Origin: an uncultured Prevotellaceae bacterium
GTDB lineage: Bacteria; Bacteroidota; Bacteroidia; Bacteroidales; Bacteroidaceae
Assembly (NCBI GenBank): GCA_902800185.1
Contig: CADCDK010000004.1
Coordinates: 1 to 64,000 of the forward strand
Reading direction: 5' to 3'
DNA: 64,000 bases
Within the stretch, counting starts at the first letter, position 1; each line of letters starts with the position of its first letter. Below are positions 17,659-25,609 of the stretch, piece by piece. The notes beneath the pieces were generated by a model. It was not told where the DNA came from. It saw only the letters and a list, made by a program, of their open reading frames with translations, and searched no databases. Both the position numbers and the translations under genes were made by a program.

Positions 17659-18921
17659 ATGGAATTAAAAAGAGTAGTCGTAACAGGACTTGGTGCAGTG
17701 ACTCCTGTTGGCAATACACCCGAGGAAACTTGGGAGAACCTTGTGAAAGGTGTCAGCGGTGCTGCGCCAATACAGTCTTTTGACACTACCCTGTTCAAGA
17801 GCAAGTTCGCCTGTGAGGTGAAGAATCTCGATGTCAATAAGTACATCGACCGTAAGGAAGCCCGCAAGATGGACCGCTATACGCAGCTGGCACTCATTGC
17901 AGCCCAGCAGGCGGTTGAGGATAGCGGCATGGACTTGGAAACAGAAGACAAGAACGAGATAGGTGTTGTGTTCGGTGTAGGTATCGGTGGTATCAAGACA
18001 TTCCAGGAGGAAGTCATGTACTACGGTGCCCATAGCGAAGCAGGCCCGAAGTTCAACCCCTTCTTCATCCCGAAGATGATTGCCGACATCGCAGCAGGTC
18101 AGATTTCAATCAAATACGGCTTCCGTGGTCCCAACTTCGTCACGACGAGTGCCTGTGCCTCTTCCAGCAACGCACTGGCAGACGCCTTCAACCTCATTCG
18201 CCTGGGCAAGGCTAACGCCATTGTTGCCGGCGGTTCCGAGGCTGCCATCTGTGAGTGTGGCGTAGGAGGTTTCAATGCCATGCACGCCCTTTCCACCCGC
18301 AACGACGAGCCCGAGAAGGCCAGCCGTCCGTTCAGCGCCAGCCGCGACGGATTCATCATGGGTGAGGGTGCCGGTTGCCTGATTCTGGAAGAACTGGAGC
18401 ATGCCAAGGCCCGTGGCGCGAAAATCTATGCTGAGATGGTGGGCGAGGGCGAGAGCGCCGATGCCTATCACATCACCGCCAGCCATCCCGAGGGTCTCGG
18501 TGCAAAGCTGGTCATGGAGCGTGCCATCAAGGATGCCGGACTTCGTCCCGATGAAATCGACTATATCAACGTTCATGGTACATCCACCCACGTGGGCGAC
18601 ATCTCCGAGGCCAAGGCCATCAAGGATGTCTTCGGCGATGCAGCCTTCAAGCTGAACATCAGCTCTACGAAGTCCATGACGGGTCACCTGCTGGGTGCTG
18701 CCGGAGCCGTAGAGGCCATGGTGGCTGTGTTGGCAGTGAAGAACGACATCGTTCCCCCGACCATCAACCACGAGGAAGACGACCAGGATCCCGAAATCGA
18801 CTATAACCTCAACTTCACCTTCAATAAGGCTCAGAAACGTGAGGTTCGTGCTGCCATCAGCAACACATTCGGGTTCGGCGGACATAACGCCTGCGTTGTA
18901 TTCAAGAAGTATGCTGAATAA
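17659..18921 (+). CDS. fabF: 3-oxoacyl-ACP synthase II
   Basis: 420 aa condensing enzyme of fatty-acid elongation, using malonyl-ACP. The thiolase-fold motifs are complete: N-terminal RVVVTGLGAVTPVGN, the nucleophile Cys in TTSACASSSNAL (about residue 165), the two catalytic His in NVHGTSTHVGD and KSMTGHLLGAAGA, and the C-terminal SNTFGFGGHNAC. It lies downstream of acpP, across the palindrome, and 12 bp upstream of rnc; this acpP-fabF-rnc order is common in bacteria. Confidence 0.97.
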   Translation: MELKRVVVTGLGAVTPVGNTPEETWENLVKGVSGAAPIQSFDTTLFKSKFACEVKNLDVNKYIDRKEARKMDRYTQLALIAAQQAVEDSGMDLETEDKNEIGVVFGVGIGGIKTFQEEVMYYGAHSEAGPKFNPFFIPKMIADIAAGQISIKYGFRGPNFVTTSACASSSNALADAFNLIRLGKANAIVAGGSEAAICECGVGGFNAMHALSTRNDEPEKASRPFSASRDGFIMGEGAGCLILEELEHAKARGAKIYAEMVGEGESADAYHITASHPEGLGAKLVMERAIKDAGLRPDEIDYINVHGTSTHVGDISEAKAIKDVFGDAAFKLNISSTKSMTGHLLGAAGAVEAMVAVLAVKNDIVPPTINHEEDDQDPEIDYNLNFTFNKAQKREVRAAISNTFGFGGHNACVVFKKYAE

Positions 18922-18933
18922 GTTTTTGAAAGT

Positions 18934-19938
18934 ATGCTCAATAACTTGATAGATCTAATAAGGCTCCCTTTCCGTGCGGAAAAGGAGCTTTATTTGTCTT
19001 TGTACAAAATCATCGGTTTCTATCCCCGGCACATCGACTATTACAAGACTGCCCTCTTGCACAAAAGCCTCACACGCCGCAACGAAAAAGGAAAATACAT
19101 CAACAACGAGCGACTGGAGTTCCTGGGTGATGCCATCCTCGATGCCGTCGTCGGTGACATCGTATTCCGACACTTCCCGCGTAAACGGGAAGGATTCCTC
19201 ACCAATACCCGCAGTAAGTTGGTGCAGCGTGAGATGCTTGGCAAACTGTCGAAGGAGATGGGAATTGAACAACTCGTCAAAAGCGACGGACGCGGCTCGT
19301 CACATAACAGCTACATGGGCGGCAACGCATTTGAGGCACTGGTAGGAGCCATTTATCTCGACCGTGGCTACGATGCCTGCATGCAGTTCATGCAAAAGCG
19401 CATCCTGAAACAACTCGTCAACATTGATAAAGTGGCCTATAAAGAGGTCAACTTCAAGTCCAAGCTGTTGGAATGGTCACAGAAAAACCGTATCAACATG
19501 GATTTCGTGCTTGTCAGTCAGAAGCAGGACACCACCAACAGCCCGGTCTTCAACTACAAAGTTGTTCTGGAGGGAATAGACGGCAGCACCGGCACCGGCT
19601 ACAGCAAAAAGGAGAGCCAGCAGCAAGCCGCCAAGCTCACACTTGAACAGCTTCGCAAGCATCCCCAGTTCATCGACCAGGTGTTTGCCGCCAAGAGCGA
19701 CCGCACCAAGATGGAGGAAGAGCCCGTGCTCAATGTGCCCGAAACCGAGACCAATCCCGTGCCGACCACCGAAGCTGATACCCTGGAACCGATGGATACC
19801 CAGGAGAAGTCCATCCCCAACGAGCCAACCGCAACCATAGCCGACGAGTTTGATTTGAGCGACATCAGTTCACGACCGCTAACTCGTGAGGAAATCATCG
19901 CTGAGGCAGAGGCAGCAGCATTCGGAGAATCAGCTTGA
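18934..19938 (+). CDS. rnc: Ribonuclease III with acidic C-terminal extension
   Basis: 334 aa double-strand-specific endoribonuclease for rRNA processing and turnover. The signature NERLEFLGDAILD (about residues 58-70) and the second acidic site in NAFEALVGAIYLDRGYD (about 130-146) are intact. A dsRNA-binding domain follows (KSKLLEWSQKNR to QQQAAKLTLEQL, about 175-240). The last 85 or so residues are a low-complexity acidic tail rich in Pro, Glu and Thr, absent from standard RNase III (about 225 aa). The tail ends in a short structured-looking DLSDISSRPLTREEIIAEAEAAAFG, which could be a partner-binding motif. Confidence 0.95.
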   Translation: MLNNLIDLIRLPFRAEKELYLSLYKIIGFYPRHIDYYKTALLHKSLTRRNEKGKYINNERLEFLGDAILDAVVGDIVFRHFPRKREGFLTNTRSKLVQREMLGKLSKEMGIEQLVKSDGRGSSHNSYMGGNAFEALVGAIYLDRGYDACMQFMQKRILKQLVNIDKVAYKEVNFKSKLLEWSQKNRINMDFVLVSQKQDTTNSPVFNYKVVLEGIDGSTGTGYSKKESQQQAAKLTLEQLRKHPQFIDQVFAAKSDRTKMEEEPVLNVPETETNPVPTTEADTLEPMDTQEKSIPNEPTATIADEFDLSDISSRPLTREEIIAEAEAAAFGESA

Positions 19939-20240
19939 TCAGCGATGAGATATTTAATACTTTCGGTGTTTTCTAAAGAGAAGATATATCTGAAGTAAAC
20001 GAATACCCTTTAGAACAGTGTCATCTACATTTTGGAGAGTTCTGCAAAAAACTCCTTAAACTCAACTTTCGCAAGCAGAGCTTGCCTTGTAATGTCCTTT
20101 ATCTCCCTCAATCTTCTTCTTGAAAGTTTGTTACAGATTCTTGGAAGTTAAGGGAGTTCATGAAGTTAACGAAGTTAAAGGACGATACTCTTCGGATGTG
20201 GCGTGCTTTCAGTTTTACAAAAAGCAAACATAATTCCCCT
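19939..20240. other. Intergenic stretch with imperfect short repeats
   Basis: I see no gene. The stretch holds repeated GAAGTTAA-type units (20155-20185) and partly complementary CCTTAAACTC and CCTTTATCTCC segments upstream. AAAGCAAAC (20221-20229) pairs with GTTTGCTTT (20241-20249) and is followed by CTTTTT, a possible weak terminator at the edge of the dispersed repeat. Confidence 0.4.
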
Positions 20241-20394
20241 GTTTGCTTTCTTTTTGCCAAGTAAAACGGTTGGTTCAAGCAAAAACGTCAGTACCAAGTG
20301 GGTTGGTACTGACAGTTCCAAGTTTTGTCCACTTGCTGGTACTGAAAATTCCACTAAGTGGTACTCCCAGTAACAAGCCTACCGCTTAGTGGAA
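20241..20394 (+). repeat. Dispersed repeat, copy A
   Basis: About 155 bp that recur in inverted orientation at 61744-61910. Shared blocks include GTTTGCTTTCTTTTTGCCA, GTCAGTACCAAG, GGTTGGTACTGACAGTTCC, CCACTTGCTGGTACTGA and the final CTTAGTGGAA. It contains internal palindromes (GTCAGTACCAA/TTGGTACTGAC; CCACTAAGTGG). There is no coding frame. It sits just upstream of the restriction-modification promoter. Confidence 0.85.
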
Positions 20395-20456
20395 TCGATG
20401 ACAAAAAATCTTAACATGAAAAACCTAAAACCTAAATTTAATTCCCTCTTGATACA

Positions 20457-20485
20457 TTGATATAAAGAATTATTTCGTATCTTTG
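20457..20485 (+). promoter_or_regulatory. Promoter of the type III R-M / DndD-like operon
   Basis: TTG (20457-20459), 18 nt, TATCTTTG (20478-20485), a good Bacteroidetes match. Transcription would start about 20490, giving a leader of about 310 nt before mod. Confidence 0.7.
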
Positions 20486-20568
20486 CAAGTGCATTGCGGC
20501 ATTTCGGCTGTAGTGCAGGACATCGTGGGTATAAAGAAGAACTCGTGTTCTCTTGTCGAATGACGTTT

Positions 20569-20796
20569 GAAGTATAAAGGCTCCTACCAAAGCAAATTGT
20601 ACTAAAAAAGACAAACAGTTCGAGAGAGTCACGCCTGTATAGGCGTACTCTTTCCTTTTGTGTTTGTCTTTGCGGCTATCTGTGGTAGGAGCGGCCTATA
20701 CTTCGAATACATTGGAAAGTCAGTACGCCTTCTTTTTGTGCCTGCGTATTGAGAGACTAAAAACCAGATTGCTAACAGATTTAAAGCTCCTACCAA
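20569..20796 (+). other. Structured leader with two competing hairpins before mod
   Basis: Hairpin 1 is nested: GAAGTATA (20569-20576)/TATACTTC (20697-20704), GCTCCTACCA (20580-20589)/TGGTAGGAGC (20683-20692), AAAGACAAACA (20607-20617)/TGTTTGTCTTT (20661-20671), GAGT/ACTC and CGCCT/AGGCG closing a GTAT tetraloop. GCTCCTACCA recurs at 20786-20795, three bases before the mod ATG, so the single TGGTAGGAGC can instead pair there; both alternative loops are 93 nt. The sequence thus allows two exclusive structures, one covering the ribosome-entry region of mod. It may be a regulatory RNA switch, an RNA gene, or recombination sites. Confidence 0.65.
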
Positions 20797-20798
20797 GC

Positions 20799-22595
20799 AT
20801 GAAGAATCTAATAGACAAATCTGAACTCATCAGCAAGTTGCAGACCTTGGAGGGTCTGACCAACGACGAGCGTAGCAGCCTTATCGGGCTGTTGCGTGAG
20901 CATAAGAAGTATGGGCTGGTGTGGGAAGATAAACCAGAGGACGTAGAAGAACGACTGCGAGAAGAACTGCCCGTGCTTCGTGAGGTAAAGGACAAAGCCA
21001 TATTAAGCAACGAGCCTGATGCCCCCAACCATATTTTGATAGAGGGTGACAATTTGGAGGCGCTTACCGCTCTCAGCTATACCCATGAGGGAAAGATTGA
21101 TGTCATCTATATCGATCCACCGTACAATACGGGCAACAAGGACTTTGTTTATAACGATTCGTTTGTAGATACAGAAGACTCCTATCGTCATAGCAAATGG
21201 CTTTCGTTTATGAACAAGCGCCTGAAGATTGCCAAAAAGTTGCTGTCGGACAAGGGTGTTATCTTTATCTCTATTGATGATAATGAGCAGGCAAACTTGA
21301 AATTGCTGTGTGATGAAGTGTTTGGAGAAGATAAATTCTTAGGATTAATATCTAGGGCAACTGGCACTACAACAGGTCAAGATACAGGTAGTCTAGGGAA
21401 AGCTTGTGATTATATAGTCGCTTACTCTAGAAATCCTAATTATCAGCTTGGTGGCATACCTTTAACAGAAAAAGATTTGAGTCGATATGATATGGAGGAT
21501 GAGAAGGGCGCTTTTTCTATTTTGCAGTTAAGAAGAACCGGAGGAGAAGATAGGCGTGAAGATAGACCAACAATGTTTTTCCCAATAACAGCACCGGATG
21601 GAACAGATGTGTATCCGTATGGGCCTACAGGTTATGAAAGTAGATGGAGAGTCGGTCCAGAAAAAGTAAAGAAAATGAGAAAAGATAATATGCTTTTCTT
21701 TAAAAAGGACAAAGATGGTGCTTGGAAAGTCTATTATAAATTCTACGCTGAAGGCAAGACAAAGCGTCCATCTAATTTATGGGTTGATTTAGACGGGAAT
21801 AAAAAGGCCCAGATTGAATTGAAATCCATAATTCCAGATGCAAAATTTGAAACCCCAAAACCAATTCAGATTATTAAAAGAATTCAAGAATTAACCGCAG
21901 ACGACTATTCTACTATCCTCGACTTCTTCGCTGGCTCAGGCACCACTCTCCATGCTACCATGCAACTGAATGCCGAAGACGGAGGCCACAGACAATGCAT
22001 ACTTGTGACTAACAACGAGAATAATATATGTGAGGAAGTAACCTATGAACGTAACAAGCGAGTAATCAATGGCTATACAACTCCAAAGGGTGTGGAAGTG
22101 GCTGGCTTGAAAGGCAACACGCTGCGCTATTACAAGACGGACTATATCTCTCGTGACAGGACTCAAAAGAACATGCGCGACTTGGTGGCTGCGGCTACTG
22201 ACCTTCTTTGCATCAAGGAAGATTTGTATGAGGAGCAGAAGACTTTCGGGCGGTTTAAGCTAAAACCACAATTAGCGAGATACTTCAAGGATGCAAAGAA
22301 ACACATGCTGATTATCTATCGCGAGGAACTGATAGACGAGATAGCAGCAGAAATCAAGACATTGGACTTTGGTACAATGCGCCTGAAAATCTATGTGTTC
22401 TCGCCTGGCCGCTATGCCTTTACGGATAACTTCCGAGAGGTGGAGGACAAGGTGGAGTTGGTTGCTTTGCCTGCCGCCATCTACGATGCCTATCAGAAGG
22501 TGTTGCCCAAGCGCAGGGAGAAACTATTTGAAGAAGAAAAGGAACAGATAGAAACAAAAATCCCTGCCGACTTGTTTGAGGGGCAGGGAGTATAA
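20799..22595 (+). CDS. mod: Type III restriction-modification DNA methyltransferase (Mod)
   Basis: 598 aa adenine-N6 methyltransferase of the beta class: motif IV IDPPYNTGNKD (DPPY at about residues 106-109) comes before motif I DFFAGSGTTLHATMQLN (about 374-390), with the target-recognition domain between. In type III systems Mod sets specificity and methylates one strand; Res needs it to cut. The middle, roughly 21310-21900, is markedly more AT-rich than the flanks, as expected for an exchanged recognition domain. I chose the ATG at 20799 because MKNLIDKSELISKLQTL is the usual start of this family; the open frame upstream runs through the leader hairpins. Partner is res at 23042, across a toxin-antitoxin remnant. 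Confidence 0.94.
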   Translation: MKNLIDKSELISKLQTLEGLTNDERSSLIGLLREHKKYGLVWEDKPEDVEERLREELPVLREVKDKAILSNEPDAPNHILIEGDNLEALTALSYTHEGKIDVIYIDPPYNTGNKDFVYNDSFVDTEDSYRHSKWLSFMNKRLKIAKKLLSDKGVIFISIDDNEQANLKLLCDEVFGEDKFLGLISRATGTTTGQDTGSLGKACDYIVAYSRNPNYQLGGIPLTEKDLSRYDMEDEKGAFSILQLRRTGGEDRREDRPTMFFPITAPDGTDVYPYGPTGYESRWRVGPEKVKKMRKDNMLFFKKDKDGAWKVYYKFYAEGKTKRPSNLWVDLDGNKKAQIELKSIIPDAKFETPKPIQIIKRIQELTADDYSTILDFFAGSGTTLHATMQLNAEDGGHRQCILVTNNENNICEEVTYERNKRVINGYTTPKGVEVAGLKGNTLRYYKTDYISRDRTQKNMRDLVAAATDLLCIKEDLYEEQKTFGRFKLKPQLARYFKDAKKHMLIIYREELIDEIAAEIKTLDFGTMRLKIYVFSPGRYAFTDNFREVEDKVELVALPAAIYDAYQKVLPKRREKLFEEEKEQIETKIPADLFEGQGV

Positions 22596-22614
22596 AGGTA
22601 TGCAGGAAAGACAG

Positions 22615-22961
22615 TTAATCCCATCGCTCCAGGAATTCTGTTGCAGTCATGTATGGCAGATCACAGAATTCTGCGAAGTCCTTACCATTGTTGGTGACGA
22701 TGACATCAGAATGTATTGTATATGCTCGTCTTTCATGTCTTCTTCTGTAAGCTTAATGCAACCACGCTTATTGCGCAGCTTGGCAGGAATCTTTAGATCT
22801 TTTAGTTTGATTCTTGTTTCTGCTTCATCCGGCATATTGTTGACCACGCCAACTGTTGAGAAGCTTCTCAAGAATACAAGGACTTTCTTTAGAGCATCCT
22901 CATTGTCAAGCAATGGATTTATCTCACGGAATAGTTCCGCACGAAGTTGTACGTTTGTCAT
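22615..22961 (-). pseudogene. Remnant of an antitoxin/PIN-toxin pair
   Basis: The frame from 22961 starts MTNVQLRAELFREINPLLD and continues as an antitoxin-like 80-residue region (VLVFLRSFSTVG). Near 22715 the sequence switches, in a different frame, to the end of a PIN-domain toxin: YTIHSDVIVTNNGKDF then PYMTATEFLERWD, stop at 22615-22617. TNNxKDF is the third acidic motif of VapC/PIN nucleases. So nearly all of the toxin has been deleted and the antitoxin tail now reads out of frame to 22647. The antitoxin promoter is kept. The remnant lies on the opposite strand between mod and res. Confidence 0.6.
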
Positions 22962-22989
22962 AAGCTTATGCTATATATATTTGATGTTG

Positions 22990-23020
22990 CAAAATTAAGA
23001 ATTATTTTTGAATAAAACAA
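22990..23020 (-). promoter_or_regulatory. Promoter of the toxin-antitoxin remnant
   Basis: Minus strand TTG (23018-23020), 20 nt, TAATTTTG (22990-22997), 29 nt before the antitoxin ATG. It fires away from res. Confidence 0.6.
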
Positions 23021-23041
23021 GGAATATAAAGATAAAACGAT

Positions 23042-25372
23042 ATGAAAGAAATAAAGTATCAGCAAAAATATGTGCGGCAGTTGGTGGATATGACCATCGA
23101 CCTGCTGCGACTCAGCGGTCACAGGAAGACATTGATATTCAAAGCGCCCACAGGCTCTGGTAAGACGGTGATGGCCTCGCAGATGTTGGCAGACCTGACG
23201 GAGGAGTTGCAGAGTCGTGGCGACAGTCCTTACCAACAGGTGGCATTCATCTGGATTGCGCCCAACAAACTGCATCAGCAGAGTTACTTCAAGATGAAGA
23301 ACTACTTCACGGAGACGCGCCTCTTGAAGCCTGTGATGTATGACGAAATAGACCAGAGTGAGGGTACGATTAAGCCCGGCGAGATACTGTTTGTGAACTG
23401 GGAGAGCATCAACAAGGAAAAGAACGTGATGGTGCGCGACTCTGAGCAGAATGACTCGCTCTATGAGATAACGCGCAGAACGCAAGAAGAGCAAGGACTG
23501 CCCATCGTGGTGGTTATTGACGAGGAACACCTGTTCTGGTCGAAGTCGGCAGACAAGAGTGCAAAGGTGTTACAGAAAATCAACCCGAAGGTTGAGATTC
23601 GCATCTCGGCTACACCAAAAACAAATTCCGACCATAAGGTTACTGTGGCCCGTGAAGAAGTGGTGAAGGAAGAAATGATCAAGAAGCAAGTCGTGCTGAA
23701 CCCGGATATCTCCAAAAGCTATAACAACGAGAACGAGCTGAACATCCACCTTATCCAATGTGCCCTTGAGAAACGCCGACTCCTGGCAGAAGCATACAAG
23801 AGGGAAGGCACAAACATCAATCCTTTGCTGCTCATTCAACTGCCCAACGATACATGCGAAAGTATGACCTCGGAGGATTCTGCCATTGCCGACTTGGTTA
23901 AGACCTATCTGAGAACCGTCAAGGATATCACGACAGAGAACCAGAAACTGGCCGTCTGGCTGTCAGGCGAGAAGGTGAACCTGGAAGGACTGGAACAGCC
24001 GGACAATATGACAGAAGTGCTCTTGTTCAAGCAAGCCATCGCCCTCGGCTGGGACTGTCCGCGAGCCGCCGTGTTGCTGATATACAGGAAACTGGAAAGC
24101 AATCAGTTCACTGTCCAAACCGTAGGCAGAATACTGCGAATGCCTGAACAGAAGTTCTACAAGAACGACCTGATGAACGTGGGCTACGTCTATACAGATA
24201 TCAGCAAAGACCAGATACAGATTGTTGCAGAGGATATGGAGTATCTGAACAAGGATGCCCTGCAAGCCATTCGCAGGGAAAACCTGAAGAATGTAGCCTT
24301 GCAGTCCTATTACAGCGTCTATAAGAGTAGCGACCGTAACCGTTTGGGGCCAGACTTCAAAAAGGTATTGATAGACTGCTTCAAAGAGAACTGGCTGGTG
24401 GAGTGGAAGCAGTACAAGTTCAGCTTTGACGAAGAAGACGACGACTCACAAGAACCTGAGAACTTTGCGATGAAGAATGTGAAACTGGTGGCAGAGAAGG
24501 AGAATATCAAGTTCGACGTGATGAGCATAGGCGTGAAGGTGCCTGAGAATTTAGTGTTCCAGAACGAGCAAGGCATCATTGACGTAGAAGGACAAAAGCA
24601 CGAGTTTGCCAAGAGTGCAGGCGAGGTGCGGCGTATCTACATAGTCTATTGCCACTCGCTATTGGGGAGTTTTGAGAAGGCGCACAGCACAGACGTGTTG
24701 GCAGGTTACTTGTTGCAGGCAATGGAGGAGCTCTTCGAACTGTTTGAGACAGACGCCATGAAGGTCATACTCTATTATGCCAACAAGCCCAAGTTTACTG
24801 ACATTATCCAAAAGGCATTGACCAACTATGAACGTAAATTGCAAGAACGCCAGCGCAAGGCCAAGGAACGTGCCTTCGAGCAATACACATGGGAAGTGCC
24901 TGCGGAACGACTCTATAAGGAAAGTACCCATCACGTGATGCCGAAAGTGGAAGAACATGCCTTGTTGCCGTTTATCGAGTTGAATACGGTATCAACCCCA
25001 GAGCGGCGCTTCTCTGAATTCTTAGAGGAGAACAAAGCGTATATCGACTGGTGGTATAAGAACGGCGATGAGGGTAAGCAGCATTACAGCATCCCCTACG
25101 AGAACTCGCAAAAAGAGAAGGCTTTGTTCTATGTGGACTTTGTGGTAAGGATGAAAAACGGACAAGTGTTCCTGTTTGACACCAAGACGGAGAATAGCGA
25201 CCCCGAAGCACCCAACAAGCATAATGCGCTGATTGACTACATGGCAGACAAAGACTTACAGGGAGGCATCATTGTGGAAAAGAACGATGTGTGGCACTAT
25301 TCACGTTTCCACATCAATACAACAGAGAATGTTGTGGGATGGGAGACGTTCTTCCCTGACCAATATGTTTAA
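23042..25372 (+). CDS. res: Type III restriction endonuclease subunit (Res)
   Basis: 776 aa superfamily 2 helicase/translocase with a C-terminal nuclease. Walker A is FKAPTGSGKTVMAS (about residues 33-46), motif II is VVIDEEHLFW (about 157-166), motif III is RISATPK and motif VI is QTVGRILRMPEQ (about 360-371). The PD-(D/E)xK nuclease is near residue 700: YVDFVVRMKNGQVFLFDTKT. With Mod it would cut DNA carrying unmethylated sites. No promoter is evident directly upstream, so it probably depends on the mod promoter in spite of the antisense remnant between them. Confidence 0.93.
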   Translation: MKEIKYQQKYVRQLVDMTIDLLRLSGHRKTLIFKAPTGSGKTVMASQMLADLTEELQSRGDSPYQQVAFIWIAPNKLHQQSYFKMKNYFTETRLLKPVMYDEIDQSEGTIKPGEILFVNWESINKEKNVMVRDSEQNDSLYEITRRTQEEQGLPIVVVIDEEHLFWSKSADKSAKVLQKINPKVEIRISATPKTNSDHKVTVAREEVVKEEMIKKQVVLNPDISKSYNNENELNIHLIQCALEKRRLLAEAYKREGTNINPLLLIQLPNDTCESMTSEDSAIADLVKTYLRTVKDITTENQKLAVWLSGEKVNLEGLEQPDNMTEVLLFKQAIALGWDCPRAAVLLIYRKLESNQFTVQTVGRILRMPEQKFYKNDLMNVGYVYTDISKDQIQIVAEDMEYLNKDALQAIRRENLKNVALQSYYSVYKSSDRNRLGPDFKKVLIDCFKENWLVEWKQYKFSFDEEDDDSQEPENFAMKNVKLVAEKENIKFDVMSIGVKVPENLVFQNEQGIIDVEGQKHEFAKSAGEVRRIYIVYCHSLLGSFEKAHSTDVLAGYLLQAMEELFELFETDAMKVILYYANKPKFTDIIQKALTNYERKLQERQRKAKERAFEQYTWEVPAERLYKESTHHVMPKVEEHALLPFIELNTVSTPERRFSEFLEENKAYIDWWYKNGDEGKQHYSIPYENSQKEKALFYVDFVVRMKNGQVFLFDTKTENSDPEAPNKHNALIDYMADKDLQGGIIVEKNDVWHYSRFHINTTENVVGWETFFPDQYV

Positions 25373-25393
25373 CCCCAAATACAATGACTATAT

Positions 25394-25606
25394 ATGAGAA
25401 AAGGTATCGACAGTACGTTTCTGCACTATGGTGTGAGAAGGGAAGATATGGCCCTCATTGAGCAATCGTGTCAGGACAGTGGTATTGATGCAGAATGGCT
25501 GAAGGAGAATCTGCTGAAGCCTTACAACGAAGAGCGGAACAACCAGAACGTTGTAGAGGAGAAGAAATTGGCCAAGATAGTAAAGAAAGCCCTCAAAAAC
25601 CTATAG
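25394..25606 (+). CDS. Small protein linked to the DndD-like gene (70 aa)
   Basis: A 70-residue charged helical protein: YGVRREDMALIEQSCQDSG then DAEWLKENLLKPYNE, ending in Lys-rich KKLAKIVKKALKNL. It lies 21 bp after res and 3 bp before the DndD-like gene, inside the operon. Small proteins of this kind precede DndD-like ATPases in DNA-modification-associated loci; I assign it to that group by context and general character, without a motif. It may be an adaptor between the Mod/Res pair and the SMC-like ATPase. Confidence 0.7.
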   Translation: MRKGIDSTFLHYGVRREDMALIEQSCQDSGIDAEWLKENLLKPYNEERNNQNVVEEKKLAKIVKKALKNL

Positions 25607-25609
25607 CTT

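Noticed and set aside
20569..20704. attC-type integron site or retron RNA
   Set aside because: No integron integrase or reverse transcriptase is in the window, and the hairpin lacks recognisable attC core sites.
22576..22998. Plus-strand 140-codon frame between mod and res
   Set aside because: It is antisense to the toxin-antitoxin remnant, which has clear family features and its own promoter.
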